A DNA stretch of 64,000 nucleotides from Aquimarina sp. Aq107 (lineage in GTDB: Bacteria > Bacteroidota > Bacteroidia > Flavobacteriales > Flavobacteriaceae), in assembly GCF_943733665.1 (NCBI RefSeq), contig NZ_OX030782.1:5256501-5320500 (forward strand), written 5' to 3'. Positions 35,911-44,542 of the stretch are shown here, piece after piece. A program made the translations under genes and the position numbers. Below the pieces are notes generated by a model. It was not told where the DNA came from. It was given only the letters and a program-made list of their open reading frames with translations, and made no database searches. The number at the start of each line of letters is the position of its first letter. Position 1 is the first letter of the stretch.

Positions 35911-36087
35911 ATGAAAATAATTAATAAAATTTTTCTTGCTGGTTTATTCTTTATAATTCTTCTTTTATCCTCTTTACAGGATTATTTATTTATGAAAGAA
36001 TTAGTTATATCAGGTTTTGTAATTCTTGTTGTTTTTATTTTTCAAAGTATAAATCATAAGAAGAATCAAAACCTAAAAAGTATTTAG
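35911..36087 (+). CDS. Possible 58-residue two-helix membrane protein
   Basis: A short frame from ATG at 35911 encodes a basic start (MKIINK), a hydrophobic helix (about 7-20), a short turn LQDYLFMKE and a second helix (about 31-45), ending in a basic tail HKKNQNLKSI. The pattern fits a tiny hairpin membrane protein. No strong ribosome-binding site or homologue is known to me, and it may be chance in AT-rich DNA. The next gene starts 37 bases later. Confidence 0.35.
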   Translation: MKIINKIFLAGLFFIILLLSSLQDYLFMKELVISGFVILVVFIFQSINHKKNQNLKSI

Positions 36088-36124
36088 AAATTAAAACAAA
36101 TAGTAATTAATAAAAATTGAAATT

Positions 36125-36412
36125 ATGGTACTTACAGATCAAAAAGTTAAACTAATGGACGGAGTTTTTAACCCATCAGAAGCATCAGATATCCTTAACA
36201 TTTTTATAGATAAAAAAATTAATTTTCATAAGCTACAGAGATTATGTATTACTGAGCAAGATTGTAATGATGATACACCTCAATTATATAGTAGGATAGA
36301 TGAATTAATGAAAGCAAAAGAATCAATAAGAGAGACTATAATGGAAGCTCGAAGAGAAGGTTTGGAGTTGCAGATTGAGAGTGATATCCAAATTACTTTA
36401 ATTAAAAAATAA
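36125..36412 (+). CDS. Conserved hypothetical protein of Flavobacteriia
   Basis: A 95-residue soluble protein starting VLTDQKVKLMDGVFNPSEASDIL, a pattern I have seen in many short unknown proteins from Flavobacteriia. It is mainly helical (LMKAKESIRETIMEARREG) with a terminal strand LQIESDIQITLI. Function unknown. It stands 55 bases before the bicarbonate permease gene and reads in the same direction. Confidence 0.65.
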   Translation: MVLTDQKVKLMDGVFNPSEASDILNIFIDKKINFHKLQRLCITEQDCNDDTPQLYSRIDELMKAKESIRETIMEARREGLELQIESDIQITLIKK

Positions 36413-36467
36413 TCTAATAATTTTTAAACATATCCAAACTTAAAAAGTAGATAGTATTGTCTTTATT

Positions 36468-37433
36468 ATGGATTTACATTTATTAATTGATAATTTAACT
36501 AATCCTGCCTTATTATTTTTTTTCTTAGGAATTATAGCAGCACGACTAAAGAGTGATTTAGAAATTCCAGGAAACTCATCAAAATTTATTTCTTTATACT
36601 TATTACTATCTATTGGATTTAAAGGTGGTCAAGAACTTTCTCATAGTGAATTAACATTAGAGATCATATGGTCTCTTATTTTTGGGGTAGTATTGGCACT
36701 CGTTGTGCCGATATACACATTTTTTATTCTAAGGCGAAAGTATAGTATAGAAAATTCGGGGGCGATAGCTGCGTCCTACGGTTCAGTAAGTGCGGTAACT
36801 TTTGTAACCGCACTTTCTTTTTTAGAAATGGAGCAAATCTCTTTTGGAGGACATATGGTAGCCGTTATGGCTATTATGGAAGCGCCTTCTATTATGATAG
36901 GTGTTCTTTTAATGTCGATAATGAATAAAAATACTAAGGATGCTATTCCGTTAGGAAAAGTTTTAAAGCACGCATTAACCAATGGAAGTGTTTTACTCAT
37001 TATTGGAAGTTTGGTCGTAGGGTTTTTGGCAAGTCAAGAGCAAGCTGCAGATATAAAACCATTTACAACAGATATTTTTAAAGGGTTTTTGGCAGTATTT
37101 CTATTAGATATGGGAATTACCAGTGGAAAAAAGATTTCTTCTTTCTTAAAGAAAGGTTGGTTTGCAGTACTCTTTTCTATAGTGATCCCATTGTTTAATG
37201 GTATTCTAGTAGCCTTAATTAGTACTACTTTTATCGAAAGTATTGGAAATAGGTTCTTATTGGCAATCTTAGCAGCTAGTGCTTCTTACATAGCAGTGCC
37301 TGCAGCTATGAGATTAGTTGCACCAAAAGCAAATCCAGGTCTTTATGTTCCAATGGCATTAGCAGTAACTTTTCCATTTAATATTACAATAGGGTTACCT
37401 TTATATCTGTATTTGGTACAAATATTTAACTAG
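36468..37433 (+). CDS. SbtA-like sodium-dependent bicarbonate permease
   Basis: A 321-residue protein with ten predicted helices, arranged as two inverted halves. Family-typical stretches are NLTNPALLFFFLGIIAARLKSDLEIP at the start, LLLSIGFKGGQEL (about 45-57), and SYGSVSAVTFVTALSFLE (about 103-120) with the serine-rich turn that in SbtA binds bicarbonate. It imports bicarbonate with Na+. In a heterotroph it may feed anaplerotic carboxylation. A convergent LysR-type gene lies next to it, as is frequent for this family. A strong terminator separates them. Confidence 0.88.
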   Translation: MDLHLLIDNLTNPALLFFFLGIIAARLKSDLEIPGNSSKFISLYLLLSIGFKGGQELSHSELTLEIIWSLIFGVVLALVVPIYTFFILRRKYSIENSGAIAASYGSVSAVTFVTALSFLEMEQISFGGHMVAVMAIMEAPSIMIGVLLMSIMNKNTKDAIPLGKVLKHALTNGSVLLIIGSLVVGFLASQEQAADIKPFTTDIFKGFLAVFLLDMGITSGKKISSFLKKGWFAVLFSIVIPLFNGILVALISTTFIESIGNRFLLAILAASASYIAVPAAMRLVAPKANPGLYVPMALAVTFPFNITIGLPLYLYLVQIFN

Positions 37434-37451
37434 TAATAATGGATATATTTT

Positions 37452-37487
37452 AAAACAGGTTCAAGATTTTAATCTTGAACCTGTTTT
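37452..37487. terminator. Bidirectional terminator
   Basis: Perfect 16-bp arms (AAAACAGGTTCAAGAT / ATCTTGAACCTGTTTT) around TTTA, between the convergent SbtA-like and LysR genes. Confidence 0.88.
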
Positions 37488-37557
37488 GTTTATGATGAAT
37501 AACATAACTATTTATTATGTTATAAGGCATATGTATTAATCTTCTATATATACCTTA

Positions 37558-38475
37558 TCAATTAAAAAAATGAAACTTGTCTTTAATTATTTCATCTTTT
37601 TGTTCCTCAACATATTTTAGAAAAGCTTCTGCGACTAAAGAAAACTTTTTGTTTTTTAACCAAATTAAATTCCAGATTGATTTTATAGGGAAACCTTGTA
37701 CAGGAATGATTTGTAAACGTCCCGCTTCTAGATCGTTTCTGATACCAATAAGAGGCATTATTGAATATCCTAACCCTGCAATTACTGCTTGTTTAACTGC
37801 TTCGTTAGAAGTTAATTCCATTTTTTTTCTAACAGGAAGATCATTTTTTTCTATATAGGTTTCCATAGTATGTCTGGTTCCAGAACCAGACTCTCTATAA
37901 ATTAAAGGAAGTTCGGAAAATATGGATTTTTGATATTTTTTCTTTGTAAATTTTTCTGAGGTGTTACCTACTAGATACAATTGATTCTCCATAAGTTTTG
38001 TTTTCTCAATTTGTAGATGTTTTGGTAATACAGAAACAAGAGAAAAATCAACATTATTTTTTTCTAAACTATTAACAACCTGTTGCTTATTGGTTACATC
38101 AAGGATGAGGTCTACACCTTCATGTTGTTTCATGAAATCTGATAAAAAATAGGGTATAATATATTTTCCGGTCGATACAACAGAAATTTTCAAAACACCG
38201 GATAGATGGCCTTGATACGCTTTTGTTTTGTAACTAATTTGATTGACTTCATCTACTATTTTTTGAGCTGCAATTGCAATTTCTTTTCCAAAATCGGTGA
38301 TATAAAGTTTTCTTCCGATAACTTCAGTAAGAGGAATGGGAAATTGATCTTGAAAGTTTTTGAGTTGAATTGATACAGCGGGTTGCGTTAAATGTAATTC
38401 TTCGGAAGCTTTAGTAATACTTTCTTTCTCCGCAATTTTTAAAAAAATTTGCAGCTGATGCAATGTATAATTCAT
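37558..38475 (-). CDS. LysR-family transcriptional regulator (CbbR/CmpR-like)
   Basis: A 305-residue regulator. The winged-helix domain at residues 1-60 (LHQLQIFLKIAEKESITKASEELHLTQPAVSIQLKNFQ) is followed by a linker helix and a periplasmic-binding-like effector domain (about 90-290; SGVLKISVVSTGKYIIPYFL, YRESGSGTRHTMETYI). The REGSGTR-like pattern is shared with CbbR/CmpR regulators of carbon acquisition. It is convergent with the bicarbonate permease gene, so joint function is likely, though no binding site was found before that gene. Confidence 0.9.
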   Translation of the reverse strand: MNYTLHQLQIFLKIAEKESITKASEELHLTQPAVSIQLKNFQDQFPIPLTEVIGRKLYITDFGKEIAIAAQKIVDEVNQISYKTKAYQGHLSGVLKISVVSTGKYIIPYFLSDFMKQHEGVDLILDVTNKQQVVNSLEKNNVDFSLVSVLPKHLQIEKTKLMENQLYLVGNTSEKFTKKKYQKSIFSELPLIYRESGSGTRHTMETYIEKNDLPVRKKMELTSNEAVKQAVIAGLGYSIMPLIGIRNDLEAGRLQIIPVQGFPIKSIWNLIWLKNKKFSLVAEAFLKYVEEQKDEIIKDKFHFFN

Positions 38476-38654
38476 AAATAAAGTTAATAGATATGATTAC
38501 AAATATAAATAAAAATATATGAAAAATCTGTTGTAAATTAGAGGTAAGAGAGAATAATGTGAGAGTGTGAATTAATATAAGGATAGAATAGATTTGCCTA
38601 ACATTTTTCTTCGTTTTATTTAGAATTAAAAGTTTCATTTAAAATGTATTTTCT

Positions 38655-38879
38655 ATGGATTTATTAAAAAAAGCACGAGAGTTTCAGAAGAGAAGTATGA
38701 GTAATATGAGTACAAGTGATCGAGTTTCTGCATCCAGAGAAGCTAAATCATTAGTACTAAGTATTAACGAAATTTATAAGAAAAGTAAAGATCCCTACTT
38801 AATGGATATCATGAAATTGATAACAGAGAAAAAACGTAAAATCGATAAAAGATTAAAAGGAAGATTATCTGTGATATGA
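38655..38879 (+). CDS. Small basic helical protein, unknown
   Basis: A 74-residue hydrophilic helical protein with many Lys, Arg and Ser (LLKKAREFQKRSMSNMSTSD, then ITEKKRKIDKRLKGRL at the end). It has its own terminator at 38993-39024. There is no signal peptide and no known family that I recognise; a nucleic-acid-binding role would fit the charge but is a guess. Confidence 0.6.
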   Translation: MDLLKKAREFQKRSMSNMSTSDRVSASREAKSLVLSINEIYKKSKDPYLMDIMKLITEKKRKIDKRLKGRLSVI

Positions 38880-38992
38880 TTCTTTATAATTCTAAAAAAC
38901 ATCGTAAGATTAGCCAAAATTTGAATTAGTTAGAAAGTTATAAAACGTCCAAAATAGTTTTTTGTTTGTAATGCTTTCATTATTGATTGCTT

Positions 38993-39024
38993 AAAAGTAG
39001 TTATTTACTTAAATAACTACTTTT
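38993..39024. terminator. Rho-independent terminator
   Basis: Perfect 14-bp arms (AAAAGTAGTTATTT / AAATAACTACTTTT) with loop ACTT and a following T-run, between the small basic protein gene and the SSS symporter. Confidence 0.85.
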
Positions 39025-39153
39025 TTATATTATTTTTAATTTGTAGATAATTATTTAAATAAATGAACCACTGACAAGTGTAAAACATTTATATTGACAA
39101 TAAAATAGCCTCCACACTACAAATGTAATTAAGAATACAGCAAATACAATCAC

Positions 39154-40962
39154 ATGAAATTAAGCACACTCGACTATACTATTATCATAGTTATATTACT
39201 TACTACATTATTTATCGGTCTGATCGTTTCAAAAAAAGCAGGTAAAAGTACATCAGAATATTTTTTGTCAGGTAGAAATATGCCTTGGTGGTTATTAGGG
39301 TTCTCTATGGTAGCAACTACCTTTTCTACTGATACTCCAAACTTCGTGACGGACATTGTAAGAAAAGATGGAGTTTCTTCTAATTGGATGTGGTGGGCAT
39401 TTTTGATTACAGGACTCCTAACGGTTTTTATATATGCTAAATTATGGAGAAGATCTAATGTTAGCACAGATATTGAGTTTTATCAACTACGTTATGGAGG
39501 TACTCCTGCAATTTTTCTTAGATCGTTTAGAGCGCTTTATCTAGGTTTGGTTTTTAATGTTTTTGCAATGGCTGGTGTTACTCTTGCTGCAATCAAAATA
39601 GGTAGTATTATGCTCGGTTTAGAGCCTTGGGAAACTATAGTTTATGCGGGAGTGATTACTGTTATATTTAGTGCTCTTGGAGGTTTTAAAGGTGTTGTTT
39701 ATACTGATTTATTATTATTCTTTATAGCTATTGTAGGAGCAATAGGAGCAGCATATTATTTAGTGAATATACCAGAGGTTGGAGGGCTTCAGAATTTAAT
39801 AAAGCATCCTAATGTGTCTGATAAGTTGTCCTTATTGCCAGATTTTAATGATAAAGAAGCACTTATAACACTATTGATAATTCCTTTAGCAGTGCAATGG
39901 TGGAGTTCTTGGTTTCCAGGAGCAGAGCCTGGAGGTGGTGGTTATATAGCGCAACGTATGTTAGCTGCTAAAAATGAAAATCATGCAATCGGAGCGACAT
40001 TCTTTTTTAATATTATGCATTATGCACTGCGACCTTGGCCATGGATTTTAGTAGCGTTAGCTTCGTTGATTGTATTTCCAGATATAGCTAGTATTCAAGA
40101 AGCTTTTCCAAATGTAGCAGAAGATAAATTAGGGCATGATTTAGCATATTCGGCTATGTTAGCAAAATTACCAAGTGGACTTTTAGGATTGGTATTTGCT
40201 TCTTTAGTTGCGGCTTATATGAGCACTATATCTACACATCTTAATTGGGGATCTTCTTATATCGTAAATGATTTTTATAAACAACAAATAAAGAAAGAAG
40301 CATCCGAGAAAGAACTGGTTATGGTCGGAAGAATATCAACGGTTGTACTTATGGTTTTAAGTGCATTGTTTGCATTGTATCTTAAGAATGCAAAACAACT
40401 TTTTGATATTATCATCATGTTTGGAGCGGGTACAGGACTTATCTTTATTCTTAGGTGGTTTTGGTGGCGAATTAATTCTTGGAGTGAGATATCAGCCATG
40501 ATTATTTCAGGAGTAGTTTCATTAATATTCGCTTCTCCGATTGGAGATAGCGTATTTGGAGATGATGCAATTATGTCAAGTTGGGCAAAGCTTCCGACAG
40601 TTGTGTTTATAACAACAATTGCCTGGATAACTATAACTTTATTGACAAAACCAGAAAGTGATAGTGTTTTACAAAACTTTTATAAAAAAATACAACCAGG
40701 AGGACCTGGTTGGAAACATGTTATTACAAAGGCAAAACGAGATAATATTGATATTGCAGATAATATAGAAGGATGGAGTGTGCCGTCTGGTATACTAGCA
40801 TTGTTATTAGGATGTTTCTTGGTATATGGAGTGCTTTTTACAACTGGGCATATAATTTATGGAAATTTACAAGAATCATTAATTATTGGATCAGGAACTG
40901 TAATCTCAGGTATTTTATTAGTAATAGTTTGGAGAAAAATAGGTAAAGATCTTATTGTTTAA
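39154..40962 (+). CDS. Sodium:solute symporter (SSS family)
   Basis: A 602-residue inner-membrane protein with about 13-14 helices. The SSS core appears in order: IVSKKAGKSTSEYFLSGRNM near residue 24, then MVATTFSTDTPNFVTDI, GLVFNVFAMAGVTLAAIK, and the YMSTISTHLNWGSSYIVNDFY stretch with Na+-site serines and threonines (about 352-372). Members import sugars, amino acids or organic acids with Na+; the substrate is not evident. The gene is monocistronic. Confidence 0.92.
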   Translation: MKLSTLDYTIIIVILLTTLFIGLIVSKKAGKSTSEYFLSGRNMPWWLLGFSMVATTFSTDTPNFVTDIVRKDGVSSNWMWWAFLITGLLTVFIYAKLWRRSNVSTDIEFYQLRYGGTPAIFLRSFRALYLGLVFNVFAMAGVTLAAIKIGSIMLGLEPWETIVYAGVITVIFSALGGFKGVVYTDLLLFFIAIVGAIGAAYYLVNIPEVGGLQNLIKHPNVSDKLSLLPDFNDKEALITLLIIPLAVQWWSSWFPGAEPGGGGYIAQRMLAAKNENHAIGATFFFNIMHYALRPWPWILVALASLIVFPDIASIQEAFPNVAEDKLGHDLAYSAMLAKLPSGLLGLVFASLVAAYMSTISTHLNWGSSYIVNDFYKQQIKKEASEKELVMVGRISTVVLMVLSALFALYLKNAKQLFDIIIMFGAGTGLIFILRWFWWRINSWSEISAMIISGVVSLIFASPIGDSVFGDDAIMSSWAKLPTVVFITTIAWITITLLTKPESDSVLQNFYKKIQPGGPGWKHVITKAKRDNIDIADNIEGWSVPSGILALLLGCFLVYGVLFTTGHIIYGNLQESLIIGSGTVISGILLVIVWRKIGKDLIV

Positions 40963-41090
40963 TCAGTTGTTTTTATAAATATTCGATTTTAAGAAGTGTC
41001 GTAAAATTCCCTTTATTTGGCGGTTTTGAGATAGTTAGTAGACATAACCAATAGTAATTTTGATGTAAGTAATCATAAATTAAATGTGGT

Positions 41091-41867
41091 ATGAAGGCAA
41101 CTAGTATAATCAAACATGAGAAAAACTTTTTTGATACCGGTCGAGATTCAGCTGGAAAAGAATTTTTATTAACTCGTAAAGAGGTTCCGATTCAAGGTGC
41201 CTTGGAGATGATGTCTTATACGCAATGCAGACCTAAAAATGGTGATTCATCATTTTATGTTCAGGAAAAACATACCAAAAAACAAATAGTATTACACTAT
41301 ACAGCAGGCTATTTAAAAGGGGATATAGCAGCTTTGTCTAAGCCTAATTACAGAGTCTCCGTACCTTTTATTATTGCTAGAAATGGTACAATACTTAATA
41401 TGTGGTCTTCTGCATATTGGGCATATCATTTAGGTTCTAAAGCAGTAGGAGGAAATACTAAAGGAGGTAAAAGAACCATCGGAATCGAGATGTCTAATAT
41501 TGGGTTTTTAAAAAGAATCGGTGATCAATTAGTAACCGTATACAATGATACTGATGTGTATTGTCATATAAGCGAAACTAAGTTTTATAGAAAGTTAGAT
41601 ATACCTTTTCGCGGAGAACAATACTTTGCCACATATACCGCCAAGCAGTACAAAAGTTTACTTGTATTACTTCGTTATTTAACTTCAGAATATGATATTC
41701 CTACTACGTTTTTGCCAGAGGATAAACGATATGATATAGTGGCAGAAGAAGAGTTGGTAAACTTTAAAGGGATTACATCTCATGTGAATTATCGATCTAC
41801 TGGCAAATGGGATATAGGTCCAGCTTTTGATTGGAGCTTAATTATCAATGGGTTACATGATTCTTAA
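41091..41867 (+). CDS. N-acetylmuramoyl-L-alanine amidase, AmpD/PGRP fold, no signal peptide
   Basis: A 258-residue amidase_2-type enzyme. Predicted zinc ligands are H69 (IVLHYTAG), H231 (GITSHVNYR) and D241 (KWDIGPAFDW); the 10-residue spacing of the last two equals that of the AmpD His-Asp pair. YWAYHLG and TIGIEMSNIG complete the family pattern. It would cut the bond between muramic acid and the stem peptide. It lacks an export signal, so it either acts on recycled muropeptides or needs a lysis-type or contractile delivery route. A 90-residue insertion (about 130-225) between the core motifs is longer than in AmpD. The genes after it code for envelope proteins. Confidence 0.82.
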   Translation: MKATSIIKHEKNFFDTGRDSAGKEFLLTRKEVPIQGALEMMSYTQCRPKNGDSSFYVQEKHTKKQIVLHYTAGYLKGDIAALSKPNYRVSVPFIIARNGTILNMWSSAYWAYHLGSKAVGGNTKGGKRTIGIEMSNIGFLKRIGDQLVTVYNDTDVYCHISETKFYRKLDIPFRGEQYFATYTAKQYKSLLVLLRYLTSEYDIPTTFLPEDKRYDIVAEEELVNFKGITSHVNYRSTGKWDIGPAFDWSLIINGLHDS

Positions 41868-41926
41868 AGTCGGAAAATTACTTGCATTTGCCGTTTTTGT
41901 CATAACAAGATAAGCGTGGTTTGCCA

Positions 41927-41934
41927 TAATTTTG
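41927..41934 (+). promoter_or_regulatory. Possible -7 promoter element of the lipoprotein gene
   Basis: TAATTTTG matches TAnnTTTG, 45 bases before the lipoprotein start at 41979. The -33 match is poor, so support is weak. If real, the amidase and the lipoprotein can be expressed separately. Confidence 0.3.
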
Positions 41935-41978
41935 ATTCAATCTTAATCTTAGTATTAATTCTTTAAAACTCCCTAGAT

Positions 41979-42650
41979 ATGAAAAATAAGTATGTGTGTT
42001 TGATTAAGTTTTGCATATTAATTATGATATATAGTTGTGCAAGCTACGGTCCAAAAAATAAAGATCTGTCTTTGGTTTTGTCCAAAACCCAACAAGCTAT
42101 TAGTGGTTTAGAAGGGAAAATAACTGCTACAAGTGATAATAATCTACAAGCGGCTTATAATGAATTGATAGAAAAAAGCACTACGCTATTTCCTGTTTTA
42201 GAAAAGTGTAATGATAAATATGCACTTACTCCAGCATATGTGTCAACCTTAGAAGCTACAGAAAATACCTTAAGAAATCTGAATGAGCAGTATGAAACAA
42301 TAACGGATAAAACGTTTGTTTTAAAGGCAATATCAAAAGATTATGAAGCTAAACTGCAGACCATAAAAAATACAGCACAAAATAATGCGACCACAACAAT
42401 TAAAGTGATGGTAAACTCCAGTGAAAATGAAGGCTTTTTTGTTTTTGGGAAATTATCTTATGAGCAGGATTTGGATATTAAACGCTTTCGATTTAATCAA
42501 CCAACACAAAACGCTTCTCTAGATTTTGTCCCTGGATATTATCTGTTTTGGTTGGAAAAAGACGGATTAATAGGAGAACCAGAATTGCATCTAATTATGA
42601 GCAATTCTGGAGAAGAAGAAAAACAGCTAGTGCTAAAAACCCCAAAATAA
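41979..42650 (+). CDS. Lipoprotein with helical linker and C-terminal beta domain
   Basis: A 223-residue protein with a type II signal peptide (lipobox MIYSC). Residues 30-130 are helical and may form a coiled coil. From about 138 to the end is a compact strand-rich domain (TIKVMVNSSENEGFFVFGKL, SLDFVPGYYLFWLEKDG) that resembles PEGA-type modules. It starts 111 bases after the amidase and the next gene starts only 7 bases beyond its stop. Function unknown. Confidence 0.6.
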   Translation: MKNKYVCLIKFCILIMIYSCASYGPKNKDLSLVLSKTQQAISGLEGKITATSDNNLQAAYNELIEKSTTLFPVLEKCNDKYALTPAYVSTLEATENTLRNLNEQYETITDKTFVLKAISKDYEAKLQTIKNTAQNNATTTIKVMVNSSENEGFFVFGKLSYEQDLDIKRFRFNQPTQNASLDFVPGYYLFWLEKDGLIGEPELHLIMSNSGEEEKQLVLKTPK

Positions 42651-42657
42651 TTATACA

Positions 42658-43242
42658 ATGCTAGTAAATAGATTAAAAGAAGTTTGGAAAGAAATAACAT
42701 TATTAAGCACCTGGATTGCATCTATTACAGGAGCATTTATTATTCCGTTACCTTCTTGGTATGCTACAGATGACAATACTGCTTTTCTTATGAAATTTGG
42801 AGTTTTTATCGCGACTGCATTGGCTGGATTTCTGATCTTGTATTCATTAAGACATAAAATGATTAGAACTTGGATGCGATTATCACTTCAATTTTTACTA
42901 ATGTTTGTTGGGATCTATGCGACCTATCATTTTTTTAGAGAGGCGAATACACTTCCATATGTAGATCATGACATTGTAATCGGTAGTGAATTGATAGCGA
43001 ACAATCCATTCGATACTTTTAAGGAATCTCATGGATTTTTACCAGAAAGAAAAGAGCGCATGTTGATCCTGTTAGGAGATCCAGAAAAAGCATGGACCAA
43101 GGATAGTATTGTAAGTAATAGAGTTCAATTAATAATAATGCTATTTCTTTGTTACCTATTGTCTGCAGGGTTTATTATCTCTTTTTGTAACCTAATTATC
43201 CTGTACAAGGAAAAATATAAGATTAAAATTGAAGAAAACTAA
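42658..43242 (+). CDS. Four-helix membrane protein, unknown
   Basis: A 194-residue protein with helices at about 15-32, 42-60, 70-86 and 162-184. The loop between the third and fourth (about 90-155) contains DIVIGSELIANNPFDTFKESHGF and is probably periplasmic. It sits 7 bases downstream of the lipoprotein gene and is very likely co-transcribed with it. No family is recognised; it is larger than a typical holin. Confidence 0.55.
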   Translation: MLVNRLKEVWKEITLLSTWIASITGAFIIPLPSWYATDDNTAFLMKFGVFIATALAGFLILYSLRHKMIRTWMRLSLQFLLMFVGIYATYHFFREANTLPYVDHDIVIGSELIANNPFDTFKESHGFLPERKERMLILLGDPEKAWTKDSIVSNRVQLIIMLFLCYLLSAGFIISFCNLIILYKEKYKIKIEEN

Positions 43243-43418
43243 AGAATTCCTATAAAACAAAATGATATGCAGATAACTAGAAATTCAACTAATAATCAAA
43301 ACTTAAAGCATAAATTATTGAAACCAGTATTTTTTTTATTTCTAAAATACTTATGTTGATTTATTGATATGTTTTACGATATATTTACGAATAGATTAAT
43401 TGATAAAAATTTGACCTT

Positions 43419-43805
43419 GTGAAAAATACTACTACGAGTTTAATCCTGCAGATTGTAGCACTACTTTTTTTAGTGGTTATTGGGTATCTGATCTTTAATT
43501 CTAGTTCTAATTGGAAGATATTATCATCAGAACTGAACAAGGCAAAAGAAGAATTGAAGCAATCAAAAGAGGTAATTGCAACAACCAAATCTCAGTTAGA
43601 AAGTTCTAGAAAAGAATTTGAACAAATGAAGACTCAAAAGGATTTAATTATTCATAAACGAGATTCATTAATACTCTCATTTAAAAGGAAAAATGCTAAA
43701 GATTGGTCCGAATTAGAACGTATCAAAGACTCTATAAAGCTTACGAATGATCAATTGGCAAAAGACCGAGCAATATTAAACAGTGTTTTTGGAATAGAAC
43801 AATAA
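43419..43805 (+). CDS. Membrane-anchored coiled-coil protein
   Basis: A 128-residue protein with a GTG start, one N-terminal membrane helix (about 8-27) and a long charged coiled coil (about 34-120; ELNKAKEELKQSKEVIATTK and similar). The layout recalls inner-membrane spanin subunits (Rz-like) and other envelope spacer proteins; no sequence motif decides. It lies 176 bases after the four-helix protein, with no clear terminator between. Confidence 0.55.
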   Translation: MKNTTTSLILQIVALLFLVVIGYLIFNSSSNWKILSSELNKAKEELKQSKEVIATTKSQLESSRKEFEQMKTQKDLIIHKRDSLILSFKRKNAKDWSELERIKDSIKLTNDQLAKDRAILNSVFGIEQ

Positions 43806-43838
43806 AGAATATTTAGCTATTAGTAAATTAACTATCAC

Positions 43839-44384
43839 ATGAAAAAAATCATCTTCATCCTCTTATTTCTATATACATCGGTATCTTTTTCTCAGGAGAT
43901 CGATTCCCTTAAAGTAATTGAAATTCCTGAAAGTTATGCCAACTTTAAAGGAGAACCTTTTATTGTAAAAAAAGATAGCCTATATCTATTTAGAACTCCT
44001 GATGTATTTTTAGTCAATAAGAAATCTTTTTTAGCCATTAAGAATGTGTATCAAAGTACCTTAGAACAGGATAAAATGACTAAAGAATTGATAGAGAAAT
44101 ATTCACAAACATTGCGCAGAAATATTGATTTAGAACGTAGTTTACAAACTAATTTTGCTGCTAGCGATAGTCTAGATCAGAAGGTATATGAAAAGACTCA
44201 GGCGACTTTGTTAAATACCCAAAAAGCGCTAGACTATACCATAAACAGTCTAGAGAGAGCAACAAACAGTCTTGATATTGTAGATAAAGCTGCCAAAAGA
44301 CAAAGAAGAAAAGGTGTTTTTGAAAAAATCCTTATCGGTGTTGCGGGTATTGGAGTTGGAATTCTGGTTGGAGTTTCATTGTAA
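43839..44384 (+). CDS. Exported coiled-coil protein with C-terminal glycine-rich helix
   Basis: A 181-residue protein with a Sec signal peptide (1-18, ending VSFSQ), a strand-containing part (19-65), an extended coiled coil (about 70-155) and a terminal hydrophobic glycine-rich segment GVAGIGVGILVGVSL that can anchor or oligomerise in a membrane. It begins 33 bases after the previous coiled-coil gene and is probably in the same operon. Function unknown. Confidence 0.55.
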   Translation: MKKIIFILLFLYTSVSFSQEIDSLKVIEIPESYANFKGEPFIVKKDSLYLFRTPDVFLVNKKSFLAIKNVYQSTLEQDKMTKELIEKYSQTLRRNIDLERSLQTNFAASDSLDQKVYEKTQATLLNTQKALDYTINSLERATNSLDIVDKAAKRQRRKGVFEKILIGVAGIGVGILVGVSL

Positions 44385-44542
44385 AAATAATCATCATATT
44401 TTTATAGTATAATCTTAAAGAATAGTTATACAATCTTATAATACTTCATTTAACATTTCATATTAGTTTCTTTAGGGAAATGATGAGTAGTTTTACAGTA
44501 AACTGAAAAAATACTAATAGCACCTTTTGTAAATACTTTTTA

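Larger units (their letters stand above)
35281..36124. other. Long intergenic region upstream of the tyrosinase operon
   Basis: This holds the promoter region for the minus-strand operon. CAAAGCTA at 35316-35323 is a weak match to the -7 element on that strand. The 9-mer GAAACACCT occurs twice, each inside a small hairpin (35348-35361 and 35444-35456). A plus-strand terminator-like hairpin lies at 35644-35667, and a 58-codon frame at 35911-36087. The 79-codon frame at 35528-35767 crosses the terminator and is not supported. Confidence 0.5.

Noticed and set aside
41091..44384. Prophage
   Set aside because: No integrase, capsid, tail, terminase or attachment site was found around the amidase group.
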